Positions 23,344 to 36,664 of a stretch of 43,824 nucleotides of DNA are shown piece after piece. Numbering within the stretch: position 1 is the stretch's first letter; each line of letters starts with the position of its first letter. The notes under the pieces are model-generated. The model did no database searches and was not told the origin of the DNA. It saw only the letters and a program-made list of their open reading frames with translations. The position numbers were made by a program, and so were the translations under genes. This DNA comes from an uncultured Bacteroidales bacterium (GTDB lineage Bacteria; Bacteroidota; Bacteroidia; Bacteroidales; Barnesiellaceae), in assembly GCA_949298955.1 (NCBI GenBank), contig CASFYQ010000017.1, forward strand, positions 1 to 43,824. Reading direction: 5' to 3'.

Positions 23344-23889
23344 ATGTCTGAAGAGAAAAGAGGCTGGTACGTTTTACGTGCCATAAGCGGAAAGGAAAGC
23401 AAGGTCAAAGAGGTTCTTGATGCCGAAATCAAGAATACCGATCTTGGCAATTACGTGTTTCAGGTCTTGATACCTACCGAAAAAGTTTATACTGTCCGTA
23501 ACGGAAAGAAAGTGGTAAAGGAGAAAAACCTTTACTCGGGTTATGTTTTTGTTGAAGCCATCTTAGTAGGTGAGGTTATTCATCATTTGCGCAACACGAC
23601 CAATGTTATCGATTTCCTGGGAGGAAAGTCCAACCAGCCGGAGCCTTTGCGGCCTTCGGAGGTTAATCGTATGTTGGGCGCTGTGGACGAGATGCAAGAA
23701 GTAGGCGATGAGCCTGCTGTTGTTTATCACGTAGGCGAAACGGTAAAAGTAAACTATGGGCCTTTCAACGGTTTTAGTGGAATTATCGAAGAGGTGAACA
23801 ACGAGAAGAAGAAGCTGAAAGTGATGGTTAAAATCTTCGGTCGCAAGACTCCGTTGGAGTTGGAAAATTCGCAAGTAGAGCGGGAGTAG
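23344..23889 (+). CDS. nusG: Transcription termination/antitermination protein NusG
   Basis: 181 residues. The N-terminal NGN domain opens with RGWYVLRAISGKESKVKE and contains NLYSGYVFVEA. The C-terminal KOW domain (about 125-181) has VKVNYGPFNGFSGIIEEVN. It binds the polymerase clamp made by rpoB/rpoC in the same locus and can link transcription to Rho or the ribosome. Start at 23344, supported by the Shine-Dalgarno just before it. Confidence 0.96.
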   Translation: MSEEKRGWYVLRAISGKESKVKEVLDAEIKNTDLGNYVFQVLIPTEKVYTVRNGKKVVKEKNLYSGYVFVEAILVGEVIHHLRNTTNVIDFLGGKSNQPEPLRPSEVNRMLGAVDEMQEVGDEPAVVYHVGETVKVNYGPFNGFSGIIEEVNNEKKKLKVMVKIFGRKTPLELENSQVERE

Positions 23890-23950
23890 TACAAGAGGTT
23901 ACGCGCTTGTATGAAGCCCGGGTATTTTAACAATATCAAAATTAGAAACA

Positions 23951-24394
23951 ATGGCTAAAGAAATTGCTGGACAAATCAAATTACAGATTAAAGGTGGTGC
24001 AGCAAACCCCTCTCCTCCCGTAGGTCCCGCTTTGGGTTCTAAGGGTATAAACATCATGGAGTTTTGCAAGCAATTCAATGCCCGTACCCAAGACAAGGCC
24101 GGTAAGATTTTGCCGGTGGTAATCACCTATTACAGCGACAAGTCGTTCGACTTTATCGTTAAGACGCCTCCCGTAGCCATTCAGGTGATGGAAGCCGCCA
24201 AAGTAAAAGGTGGTTCGCCCGAGCCCAACCGTAAGAAAGTGGGCGAGATTACTTGGGATCAGGTAAAAGCGATTGCCGAGGACAAAATGGTAGACTTGAA
24301 CTGCTTTACCGTAGAATCGGCCATGCGCATGGTTGCTGGTACAGCTAGAAGTATGGGTATCACCGTAAAAGGGGAATTCCCGGTAAATAACTAA
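23951..24394 (+). CDS. rplK: 50S ribosomal protein L11
   Basis: 147 residues. Binds the GTPase-associated region of 23S rRNA at the base of the stalk. Typical opening [30 protein letters not shown] in two pieces, with the Pro-rich N-terminal loop (target of thiostrepton-type drugs), and the C-terminal rRNA-binding part with [11 protein letters not shown]. It pairs with rplA 15 nt downstream, the usual order. Confidence 0.97.
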   Translation: MAKEIAGQIKLQIKGGAANPSPPVGPALGSKGINIMEFCKQFNARTQDKAGKILPVVITYYSDKSFDFIVKTPPVAIQVMEAAKVKGGSPEPNRKKVGEITWDQVKAIAEDKMVDLNCFTVESAMRMVAGTARSMGITVKGEFPVNN

Positions 24395-24409
24395 TAAACT
24401 TCAATTGAA

Positions 24410-25108
24410 ATGGGTAAACTGACAAAAAATCAAAAGTTAGCTTTAGCAAAGATTGAAGCAGGGAAGGCCTACTCACTCAGCGAGGCATCACAGTTGGTAA
24501 AGGATATTACTTTTACTAAGTTTGACGCATCGCTCGATATTGATGTACGCTTGGGTGTTGACCCTCGTAAAGCCAATCAAATGGTGCGTGGTGTCGTATC
24601 GTTGCCTCACGGAACCGGAAAGCAAGTGCGTGTGTTGGTGCTCTGTACGCCCGATGCCGAGACTGCTGCCAAAGAAGCCGGAGCCGACTATGTGGGATTG
24701 GACGAGTATATCGAGAAAATCAAAGGCGGTTGGACCGATATCGACGTAATCATTACGATGCCTGCTATTATGGGTAAAATCGGTGCTTTGGGACGTGTGC
24801 TGGGCCCCCGTGGTTTGATGCCTAACCCCAAAAGCGGTACGGTAACTACCGATGTGGCTAAAGCTGTAAAAGAAGTAAAACAAGGTAAGATCGATTTCAA
24901 AGTCGACAAGAACGGTATAGTACATGCCTCTGTTGGTAAGATTTCGTTTGCTGCCGAGCAGATTCGCGACAATGTAAAAGAATTTGTTTCGACGTTGATC
25001 AAATTGAAACCTACTGCTGCTAAGGGTGCTTATATCAAGAGTATTTATCTTTCGAGTACAATGAGCCCGGGTATCAAGATTGATCCCAAATCGGTTGACG
25101 AGAACTAA
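24410..25108 (+). CDS. rplA: 50S ribosomal protein L1
   Basis: 232 residues, two-domain L1 of the mobile stalk that moves E-site tRNA. Conserved segments: [20 protein letters not shown] in the N-terminal domain, [17 protein letters not shown], and the ending [17 protein letters not shown]. In other bacteria L1 represses its own operon by binding an mRNA leader that mimics its rRNA site; I could not identify that site here. The next gene, rplJ, is 11 nt downstream. Confidence 0.97.
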   Translation: MGKLTKNQKLALAKIEAGKAYSLSEASQLVKDITFTKFDASLDIDVRLGVDPRKANQMVRGVVSLPHGTGKQVRVLVLCTPDAETAAKEAGADYVGLDEYIEKIKGGWTDIDVIITMPAIMGKIGALGRVLGPRGLMPNPKSGTVTTDVAKAVKEVKQGKIDFKVDKNGIVHASVGKISFAAEQIRDNVKEFVSTLIKLKPTAAKGAYIKSIYLSSTMSPGIKIDPKSVDEN

Positions 25109-25119
25109 AACAAGGAATT

Positions 25120-25635
25120 ATGAGAAAGGAAGATAAAGGCACTATTATTGCACAAATAGCAGATACTGTAAAGGAGTACAGCTGCTTCTACCTGGCTGAA
25201 ACCGCTACGTTGAATGCCGAGAAGACGAGCAACCTGCGTCGCGCTTGTTTCAAGGAAGGTATCAAAATGTTGGTTGTAAAGAACGCTTTGCTGCACAAGG
25301 CACTCGAAGGTCTCGATGTAGACTACTCGCCTCTGTACGGCACATTGAAGGGTTCTACAACGATGTTCTTCTCGAATGTAGGTAACGCTCCGGCCAAATT
25401 GATCAAAGAGTTCAGAAAAACCTCTGAAGACCTCGTGCTCAAAGCCGCTTTTGTAGAAGAGAGCTTCTATATCGGCGCCGATCAACTGGATACGCTGGTT
25501 GCCATCAAGAGCAAAAACGAACTTATTGCTGACGTTATCGCCCTCTTGCAGTCTCCTGCCAAGAATGTGGTATCGGCTCTTCAGTCAGGCGGTTCGACAA
25601 TCCATGGAGTTTTGCAGACTCTATCAGAAAGATAA
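25120..25635 (+). CDS. rplJ: 50S ribosomal protein L10
   Basis: 171 residues. Anchors the L7/L12 dimers to the ribosome. The N-terminal rRNA-binding domain opens MRKEDKGTIIAQIADTVKEY and holds TSNLRRACFKEG; the C-terminal helix (about 135-171) binds L7/L12. In other bacteria the L10-L7/L12 complex autoregulates translation. A small AT-rich hairpin (25652-25666) lies before rplL. Confidence 0.96.
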   Translation: MRKEDKGTIIAQIADTVKEYSCFYLAETATLNAEKTSNLRRACFKEGIKMLVVKNALLHKALEGLDVDYSPLYGTLKGSTTMFFSNVGNAPAKLIKEFRKTSEDLVLKAAFVEESFYIGADQLDTLVAIKSKNELIADVIALLQSPAKNVVSALQSGGSTIHGVLQTLSER

Positions 25636-25686
25636 TTTTTTATACACAAACATTATTACGAATAATAACATTTAATTCATACAAAA

Positions 25687-26061
25687 ATGGCAGATTTGAA
25701 AGCTTTTGCAGAACAATTAGTTAACTTGACCGTAAAGGAAGTAAACGAACTTGCTCAAATTTTGAAAGACGAATATGGTATTGAACCTGCTGCTGCAGCT
25801 GTTGCTGTTGCTGCTGCTCCCGCTGCCGGCGGAGCTGCTGCTGAAGAAAAAACATCGTTCGATGTTGTTCTGAAAGCTGCTGGTGCAAACAAACTGGCTA
25901 TCGTTAAATTGGTGAAAGACCTCACCGGCCTTGGCCTGAAAGAGGCTAAAGACCTCGTAGATGGTGCTCCTAACAACATCAAAGAAGGTCTTGCTAAAGC
26001 TGATGCTGAAGCTCTGAAAAAACAACTGGAAGAAGCTGGAGCAGAAGTTGAACTTAAATAA
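25687..26061 (+). CDS. rplL: 50S ribosomal protein L7/L12
   Basis: 124 residues. N-terminal dimerisation helices (1-35), an Ala/Gly-rich flexible hinge (about 36-52), and the globular C-terminal domain with [22 protein letters not shown] in two pieces and [14 protein letters not shown]. It recruits translation factors. Rich in preferred codons. Followed by a strong hairpin before rpoB. Confidence 0.97.
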   Translation: MADLKAFAEQLVNLTVKEVNELAQILKDEYGIEPAAAAVAVAAAPAAGGAAAEEKTSFDVVLKAAGANKLAIVKLVKDLTGLGLKEAKDLVDGAPNNIKEGLAKADAEALKKQLEEAGAEVELK

Positions 26062-26084
26062 TATATCTGGTAATCAGATAGCTT

Positions 26085-26123
26085 GGTTAAGAATCATCTT
26101 ACTCGGTGATTCTTAACCTTTTT
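26085..26123 (+). terminator. Terminator/attenuator between rplL and rpoB
   Basis: Perfect 12-bp stem GGTTAAGAATCA (26085-26096) / TGATTCTTAACC (26107-26118) with a 10-nt loop and a TTTTT run. The rpoB ATG is 42 nt further on and I see no new TAnnTTTG promoter, so partial termination with read-through is likely. Confidence 0.85.
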
Positions 26124-26165
26124 GTGTATATATTTTTAATTAAGTTCACTTAACCCATTTTTTAA

Positions 26166-29100
26166 ATGTCTTCTACAATAGGTAAACCACGCGTAAATTT
26201 CGCTTCAATCAAAAATCCGCTTCCCTATCCGGATTTTCTTGAAGTTCAGTTGAAGTCGTTCCAAGACTTTTTGCAACTCGACACACCGCCTGAAAAGAGA
26301 AAAAACGAAGGTCTTTTCAAGGTCTTTGCCGAGAATTTCCCCATTGCTGATACGCGCAACAACTTTGTCCTTGAATTTTTGGACTATTATATCGACCCGC
26401 CGAGATATACCATTGAAGAGTGTCTCGAGAGAGGGTTGACATACAGCGTACCGTTAAAGGCCAAACTGAAACTCTACTGTACCGACCCCGATCACGAGGA
26501 TTTCGCGACGGTGATTCAAGACGTTTATCTGGGCCCGATTCCTTACATGACGTCCAAGGGTACTTTTGTCATCAATGGAGCCGAGCGAGTGGTCGTATCG
26601 CAGTTGCACCGTTCTCCCGGTGTCTTCTTCGGTCAAAGTACGCATGCCAATGGTACCAAGTTGTACTCGGCCCGTATCATTCCGTTCAGAGGCTCTTGGA
26701 TTGAGTTTGCTACCGACATCAACAACGTGATGTATGCCTATATCGACCGGAAGAAGAAATTGCCCGTGACCACTTTGTTGCGTGCCATCGGGTTCGAGAC
26801 CGATAAGGACATTCTCGAAATCTTCGGTCTGGCAGAAGACCTCAAAGTATCCAAGACCAATCTGAAGAAAGCCATCGGCCGCCGCTTGGCCGGTAATGTG
26901 GTGAAGGCTTGGGTAGAAGACTTTGTCGACGAGGATACGGGCGAGGTAGTTTCTATCGAACGTACCGAAATCGTGATTCCTCGCGAGACCGTCCTGGAAG
27001 AGTCGCACATTGCCGACATTCTCGAGTCGGGGGTTCAAAATATCCTTTTGCACAAAGAGGGCGGGAACACCTCGGATTACTCGATTATCTTCAACACCCT
27101 CCAAAAAGACTCCAGCAACTCGGAGAAGGAGGCTGTGCTTTATATCTATCGTCAGTTGCGTAACGCCGAGCCGGCCGACGATGCCAGCGCTCGTGAGGTG
27201 ATTACCAACCTCTTCTTCTCGGAGAAACGTTACGACTTGGGCGAAGTAGGACGTTACAGAATCAACAAGAAATTAAATCTCTCCACCTCGCCCGATGTGA
27301 AGGTGCTCACCAAGGAGGACATCATCGAGATTATCAAATATCTCATCGAGCTGATTAACTCCAAGACCGATGTCGACGACATCGACCATTTGAGCAACCG
27401 TCGCGTGCGCACCGTAGGAGAGCAATTATACAATCAGTTCGGGGTAGGTCTGGCCCGTATGGCCCGCACCATTCGCGAGCGTATGAATGTGCGCGACAAC
27501 GAGGTGTTTACACCCATCGACCTGATTAACGCCAAGACGATTTCGTCGGTAATCAATACCTTCTTCGGTACCAATGCCTTGTCGCAGTTTATGGACCAGA
27601 CCAACCCGTTGGCCGAGATTACTCACAAGCGCCGTATGTCGGCTCTGGGTCCCGGCGGTCTGTCGCGTGAGCGTGCCGGATTCGAGGTGCGTGACGTGCA
27701 CTATACCCACTATGGCCGTCTGTGTCCTATCGAAACCCCCGAAGGTCCCAACATCGGTCTGATTTCGTCGTTGTGCGTATATGCCAAGATTAACGATTTA
27801 GGTTTCATAGAGACTCCCTATCGCAAGGTAGAAAACGGCAAGGTAGACTTGTCGCCCGAAGGGGTTACCTATTTGACGGCCGAGGTTGAAGAGGGACAGA
27901 TTATCGCACAGGGTAATGCCCCGCTCAACGACGACGGTACTTTTGTGCGCAATCGGGTAAAAGCCCGTTTGGACGCCGATTTCCCCATTGTGGCTCCCGA
28001 CCAGGTGAACCTCATGGACGTGTCGCCGACGCAAATTGCTTCGATTGCCGCTTCGCTCATTCCTTTCCTTGAACACGACGATGCCAACCGTGCGTTGATG
28101 GGATCGAACATGATGCGCCAGGCCGTACCCCTGCTGCGCCCCGAGGCTCCTATCGTGGGAACCGGTATCGAGGGCCAGTTGATACGCGATTCGCGTACGC
28201 AGATTATGGCCGAGGGCGAGGGCGTAGTCGAGTTTGTCGACGCTACCAAGATTCGTATCCGCTATGACCGCACCGAAGACGAAGAGTTTGTAAGTTTCGA
28301 AGATGCCACGAAAGAATATCTCATTCCGAAATTCCGCAAGACCAACCAAAGTACCACGATTGACCTGCGTCCTATCTGCCACAAGGGCGACCGTGTGAAA
28401 GCCGGCGATATTCTCACCGAGGGTTACTCGACCGAGAATGGCGAGTTGGCCTTGGGCCGTAACCTCAAAGTGGCTTTCATGCCTTGGAAAGGTTACAACT
28501 ATGAGGACGCCATCGTGTTGAACGAGCGCGTGGTTCGCGAAGATATTCTCACATCGGTTCACGTCGACGAGTATTCGCTCGAGGTGCGTGAGACCAAGCG
28601 CGGTATGGAGGAACTCACCTCCGATATTCCCAATGTGAGCGAGGATGCAACCAAAGACCTCGACGAGCGTGGTATTATCCGCATCGGTGCCCAGGTGAAC
28701 CCCGGCGACATCATGATCGGTAAGATTACCCCCAAAGGCGAGTCGGATCCTTCGCCCGAAGAGAAACTGCTGCGCGCCATCTTCGGCGACAAGGCTGGCG
28801 ATGTGAAAGATGCTTCGTTGAAAGCTACTCCTTCGCTGAAAGGTGTCGTTATCGGTACCAACCTCTTCTCGCGAGCCATCAAGAAGAAAAAATCGAAACT
28901 TAGCGATAAAGCCATTTTGCCCAAGCTCGACGAAGAATATGAAGAGAAGATGAACGGCCTCAAAGCCATTCTCATCGACAAGCTGCTCGTGCTCACGCAG
29001 GGTAAAGTGTCGCAGGGCGTGAAAGACTTTATGGGTACCGACATCGTTCCTAAGGGAACCAAGTTTACCCAGACAGTTCTCAATAAAATCGACTATACCA

Positions 29101-29978
29101 CCGTGCAGGTGAGCAAGTGGACGACCGATGCTGCCAAGAATGAACTCATTCGTGCCACCATTATCAACTACTTGAAGAAATACAAGGAGTATGATGCCGA
29201 GTTGCGCCGCAAGAAATTCGACATCTCGATTGGTGACGAACTGCCCTCGGGTATCGTGCAAATGGCTAAGGTATACATCGCCAAGAAGCGCAAGATTAGT
29301 GTGGGCGACAAGATGGCCGGCCGTCACGGTAACAAAGGTATCGTGTCGCGCATCGTGCGTCAGGAAGATATGCCGTTCCTGGCCGACGGTACTCCCGTCG
29401 ACATCGTGCTCAACCCGTTGGGTGTGCCCTCGCGTATGAACTTGGGTCAGATTTTCGAGACCGTTTTGGGTTGGGCCGGAGCCGAACTGGGCGAAAAATT
29501 CGCTACGCCTATTTTCGACGGAGCCAGCCTCGACGACCTTAACGAATGGACCGACAAGGCCGGTCTGCCCCGCTACGGTAAGACCTATCTCTACGACGGT
29601 GGCACCGGCGAACGTTTTGACCAACCGGCAACCGTGGGTGTTATCTACATGTTGAAACTGGGCCACATGGTTGAAGACAAGATGCACGCCCGTTCCATCG
29701 GTCCGTACTCGCTCATTACGCAACAGCCGTTGGGTGGTAAAGCCCAGTTTGGTGGTCAGCGTTTCGGTGAGATGGAGGTTTGGGCTCTCGAAGCCTTCGG
29801 AGCTTCGCACGTACTGCAAGAAATCCTGACTATCAAGTCGGACGACGTGGTAGGACGTTCGAAAGCCTACGAGGCTATCGTCAAAGGCGAGCCTATGCCT
29901 ACACCTGGTATTCCCGAGTCTTTGAACGTGCTGTTGCACGAGTTGAGAGGTCTCGGTCTTAGCGTCAACTTAGAATAA
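26166..29978 (+). CDS. rpoB: DNA-directed RNA polymerase subunit beta
   Basis: 1270 residues. Forms one jaw of the catalytic cleft with beta'. Family blocks: [20 protein letters not shown], the rifampicin pocket [27 protein letters not shown] in overlapping parts (about 472-497), [20 protein letters not shown], and the C-terminal clamp region with [18 protein letters not shown]. In the rifampicin pocket the residues equal to E. coli Asp516, His526 and Ser531 are Asp477, His487 and Ser492, the sensitive state; E. coli Ser522 is Ala483. Length is typical of Bacteroidetes. Downstream rpoC starts after 72 nt. Confidence 0.98.
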   Translation: MSSTIGKPRVNFASIKNPLPYPDFLEVQLKSFQDFLQLDTPPEKRKNEGLFKVFAENFPIADTRNNFVLEFLDYYIDPPRYTIEECLERGLTYSVPLKAKLKLYCTDPDHEDFATVIQDVYLGPIPYMTSKGTFVINGAERVVVSQLHRSPGVFFGQSTHANGTKLYSARIIPFRGSWIEFATDINNVMYAYIDRKKKLPVTTLLRAIGFETDKDILEIFGLAEDLKVSKTNLKKAIGRRLAGNVVKAWVEDFVDEDTGEVVSIERTEIVIPRETVLEESHIADILESGVQNILLHKEGGNTSDYSIIFNTLQKDSSNSEKEAVLYIYRQLRNAEPADDASAREVITNLFFSEKRYDLGEVGRYRINKKLNLSTSPDVKVLTKEDIIEIIKYLIELINSKTDVDDIDHLSNRRVRTVGEQLYNQFGVGLARMARTIRERMNVRDNEVFTPIDLINAKTISSVINTFFGTNALSQFMDQTNPLAEITHKRRMSALGPGGLSRERAGFEVRDVHYTHYGRLCPIETPEGPNIGLISSLCVYAKINDLGFIETPYRKVENGKVDLSPEGVTYLTAEVEEGQIIAQGNAPLNDDGTFVRNRVKARLDADFPIVAPDQVNLMDVSPTQIASIAASLIPFLEHDDANRALMGSNMMRQAVPLLRPEAPIVGTGIEGQLIRDSRTQIMAEGEGVVEFVDATKIRIRYDRTEDEEFVSFEDATKEYLIPKFRKTNQSTTIDLRPICHKGDRVKAGDILTEGYSTENGELALGRNLKVAFMPWKGYNYEDAIVLNERVVREDILTSVHVDEYSLEVRETKRGMEELTSDIPNVSEDATKDLDERGIIRIGAQVNPGDIMIGKITPKGESDPSPEEKLLRAIFGDKAGDVKDASLKATPSLKGVVIGTNLFSRAIKKKKSKLSDKAILPKLDEEYEEKMNGLKAILIDKLLVLTQGKVSQGVKDFMGTDIVPKGTKFTQTVLNKIDYTTVQVSKWTTDAAKNELIRATIINYLKKYKEYDAELRRKKFDISIGDELPSGIVQMAKVYIAKKRKISVGDKMAGRHGNKGIVSRIVRQEDMPFLADGTPVDIVLNPLGVPSRMNLGQIFETVLGWAGAELGEKFATPIFDGASLDDLNEWTDKAGLPRYGKTYLYDGGTGERFDQPATVGVIYMLKLGHMVEDKMHARSIGPYSLITQQPLGGKAQFGGQRFGEMEVWALEAFGASHVLQEILTIKSDDVVGRSKAYEAIVKGEPMPTPGIPESLNVLLHELRGLGLSVNLE

Positions 29979-29997
29979 ATAAAAATCCAAACGGTCG

Positions 29998-30019
29998 GGC
30001 CGCCCCATGTCGGGCGGCC
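29998..30019 (+). other. GC-rich hairpin between rpoB and rpoC
   Basis: GGCCGCCC (29998-30005) pairs with GGGCGGCC (30012-30019) around CATGTC. There is no U-run, so it is more likely an mRNA processing or stability element than a terminator. Confidence 0.55.
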
Positions 30020-30050
30020 GGGCCAATAACTCTTTATACATTAAACATAT

Positions 30051-34325
<4,275 letters not shown>

Positions 34326-34345
34326 TCAAGTGCTGAACACATATG

Positions 34346-34384
34346 AAAAGAGAGCGACCCATCGCAGGGCCGCTCTCTTTTTTT
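34346..34384 (+). terminator. Terminator of the rpoBC operon
   Basis: AAAAGAGAGCG (34346-34356) pairs with CGCTCTCTTTT (34371-34381), with an inner CCC/GGG pairing, and the T-run reaches 34384. Confidence 0.9.
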
Positions 34385-34486
34385 GCAGGGACTGTCGGCA
34401 GATACAAGTCGTTTGCGACGGTAGGGGGAGATAGGGCATGCGGTTGGTTGATAGGTAGGTATTATTGTTCTTTTTAGATACTTGTT

Positions 34487-34517
34487 CTTGCCGGGGAGAC
34501 AAAATGCTTTACCTTTG
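34487..34517 (+). promoter_or_regulatory. Promoter of the phosphoesterase gene
   Basis: CTTG (34487-34490), a 19-nt spacer, then TACCTTTG (34510-34517). The ATG at 34524 is only 6 nt after the -7 box, so the transcript may be leaderless. Confidence 0.7.
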
Positions 34518-34523
34518 GCTCCT

Positions 34524-35357
34524 ATGAATAGGAGTTTAGGCCGATTTTTGAATGGTTTGTGCCGGGGAGCGGCCAGCATCGTCCTGCTGGGGGCAGCAGT
34601 TTCGTGTAACCTTTTGGAGGGTAGCCCCTACGATGCACGTGTAACGGGCGAAACCGATGTCAACACTCGCAATATAGCCCGCATCGAGCATGCTTTGTCC
34701 GGGAAGACGAGTTTCAGGTTTGCCTTTATCAGCGACACCCAGCGTTGGTATGACGAGACCGAGGCATTTGTCAATCATCTGAATGGCCGTGACGATGTCG
34801 ATTTTGTGCTGCATGGGGGTGACGTTTCCGATTTTGGAGTCACCGAAGAGTTTTTGTGGCAGCGTGATATTCTCGGCGAGTTGAGGGTGCCTTACGTAGT
34901 GCTGCTGGGTAATCACGACGTGTTGGGCAACGGCGTCCGGGTCTATCGTCGTGTTTTTGGAGAGGAGAATTTTTCGTTTATGGCCGGCGATGTGAAATTC
35001 ATCTGCCTCAATACCAATGCTCTGGAATTTGATTATTCCGACCCGATACCCGATTTCAACTTTATCAAGACGCAGCTCAATGACGAAAATCCGATTTATC
35101 GGCGCACCATCTATGCCATGCACGTAGCTCCCGGCGACGAACAGTTTAATAACAATGTAGCCGATATTTTTCATTACTATGTGAGGAGTTCGAGAGGAAT
35201 CCTGTGTGCTCTTTACGGTCATGGCCACGCTTTTGTGGAGGCCGATAAGTTTGGCGACGGCATTCTCTACTACGAGACGCCTTGCATCGGGAAACGCTTT
35301 TATTTGATGTTTACGGTCAACGAGGAGGGATATACCTATGAGCCGGTTTATTTTTAA
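34524..35357 (+). CDS. Lipoprotein metallophosphoesterase
   Basis: 277 residues from ATG 34524. The signal peptide ends in a lipobox AAVSC (Cys28), so the protein is anchored to a membrane and faces the periplasm or surface. It is a calcineurin-like phosphoesterase: metal motifs FISDTQ (with Gln in place of the usual His), HGGDVSDFG, LLGNHDVLG, a lone His in YAMHVAPGD, and GHGHAF. Substrate unknown. It has no clear ribosome binding site, with the -7 box only 6 nt upstream. Its last 20 nt overlap the next gene, so the two products are probably made together. Confidence 0.88.
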   Translation: MNRSLGRFLNGLCRGAASIVLLGAAVSCNLLEGSPYDARVTGETDVNTRNIARIEHALSGKTSFRFAFISDTQRWYDETEAFVNHLNGRDDVDFVLHGGDVSDFGVTEEFLWQRDILGELRVPYVVLLGNHDVLGNGVRVYRRVFGEENFSFMAGDVKFICLNTNALEFDYSDPIPDFNFIKTQLNDENPIYRRTIYAMHVAPGDEQFNNNVADIFHYYVRSSRGILCALYGHGHAFVEADKFGDGILYYETPCIGKRFYLMFTVNEEGYTYEPVYF

Positions 35358-35991
35358 ATGTTTGACGGTGTGGCTGACAGCTTTGTGGCTGCTGGTGCCG
35401 GCCTATGGTGAGACGCCGGGCGAGAACCCGGAGTATGACTGTCGGGTGGAGCGGTATCGGTCGGGGTGGAATTGTCTCGTGCCCCGATATGTCAAGTTGC
35501 AGACCGGCGGACTGATGGGTTCCGTCTCGGTAGGTACCGGTTGGAACTATGGGCGCGACCATTGGGAAACCGACTTGATATTGGGGGTGATACCCAAGTA
35601 TAGCGACGATCATGCGCGCCTCTCGTTCACTCTCAAACAGAATTACTATCCTTGGAAAGTGCAGCTGGGGCAGTCGCCCTTTTCGGTCGAACCGCTGTCG
35701 TGCAGCTTCTTTGTCAACATGATAATGGACCGGGATTATTGGGTGAGCCAGTTCGACAAGTATCCCAACGGTTACTACTGGTTCTCGACCCGTGTGCGTC
35801 TGAACATGGGGTTGGGACAGCGGTGGACGTTGCGCATTCCCGAACCTCGTCGCAAGTTTCACCGTTCGATTTCATTTTATTACGAGTTCAGCACTTGCGA
35901 TATGTATGTGACCAGCGCCGTGACCAACCGTTATCTCTCTTTTTGGGATATTTTGCGGCTTTCGCTGGGTATCAAGTTTCAGATTCTATGA
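35338..35991 (+). CDS. Secreted barrel-like protein of unknown function
   Basis: 217 residues. A signal peptide (MSRFIFKCLTVWLTALWLLV, cleavage near AYG) is followed by alternating hydrophobic and polar strands rich in Trp/Tyr (VSVGTGWNYGRDHWETDLIL, LSFTLKQNYYPW, RSISFYYEFSTCDMYV), ending LSLGIKFQIL with a C-terminal hydrophobic residue. This pattern suggests a small outer-membrane barrel. Four cysteines are present. I do not recognise a named family. The start overlaps the end of the phosphoesterase gene by 20 nt; the two may act at one site. It ends 16 nt before the convergent ABC gene. Confidence 0.8.
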   Translation: MSRFIFKCLTVWLTALWLLVPAYGETPGENPEYDCRVERYRSGWNCLVPRYVKLQTGGLMGSVSVGTGWNYGRDHWETDLILGVIPKYSDDHARLSFTLKQNYYPWKVQLGQSPFSVEPLSCSFFVNMIMDRDYWVSQFDKYPNGYYWFSTRVRLNMGLGQRWTLRIPEPRRKFHRSISFYYEFSTCDMYVTSAVTNRYLSFWDILRLSLGIKFQIL

Positions 35992-36007
35992 TACTCGGGG
36001 TGGCCGT

Positions 36008-36664
36008 TTATCGGTCGCCCAGGGTGTGGTCGATGTAGAGGTTGCGGTTCGAGAGAGTGATGAAAGGCTCAATCTCGTGCGAAACCATCATAACGGTAGT
36101 GCCTCGGCTCGACAGTTCGCGTAGAATCTCGACCATGCGCACCTCGAACTGGCGATCGATATACGATGAGGGTTCGTCGAGAATAAGCATTTCGGGGCGT
36201 GAGATGAGGGCCCGTCCAAAGAGGGCCCGTTGCAACTGTCCGCCAGAGAGCACGCCGATGGGCTTTTCGCGTAGCGTTGTTATGCCCATGAGGTCGAGCA
36301 TATGGTCTATCTCGCGTTTCTGCACGGTTTTCGGTTGTTTGCCACAGCCCATCAGTCCCGAGGCAACGACCTCTTCGACCGTGATGGGGAAGCGGCTGTC
36401 GATGCTGTTTTTCTGAGGCAGATACCCGATGTCGAGCGACGGCACCTGTTGCCCTTCCCGGAAGAAATATACGGCTCCGCGCGTGGGCTTTTGCAGCCCC
36501 AGTATGGTGCGCAACAGCGAGGTTTTTCCCCCGCCGTTCGGCCCCGAAACCAGAAGGAAATCGCCTTGGAAGATGTCCAGATTGATTCCTTCGAGCACAC
36601 TCTTGTCGGCAAACGAGAGCCACAGGTCCTCGATTGCGATTGTTTTATTCTCCAGCGATGGCAT
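36008..36664 (-). CDS. znuC: Metal ABC transporter ATP-binding protein (ZnuC-like)
   Basis: 218 residues from ATG 36664; the in-frame GTG at 36688 is less likely. Walker A GPNGGGKTS, Q-loop in LPQKNSIDSRFP, signature LSGGQLQRALFGRAL, Walker B LILDEPSSYID and the switch histidine in MVSHE are all present, so it should be an active ATPase. The Q-loop and DEPSSYID variants fit the zinc/manganese uptake (family 9) group. It overlaps the binding-protein gene by 20 nt. The permease normally next in such operons is absent here. Inference: zinc import. Confidence 0.88.
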   Translation of the reverse strand: MPSLENKTIAIEDLWLSFADKSVLEGINLDIFQGDFLLVSGPNGGGKTSLLRTILGLQKPTRGAVYFFREGQQVPSLDIGYLPQKNSIDSRFPITVEEVVASGLMGCGKQPKTVQKREIDHMLDLMGITTLREKPIGVLSGGQLQRALFGRALISRPEMLILDEPSSYIDRQFEVRMVEILRELSSRGTTVMMVSHEIEPFITLSNRNLYIDHTLGDR

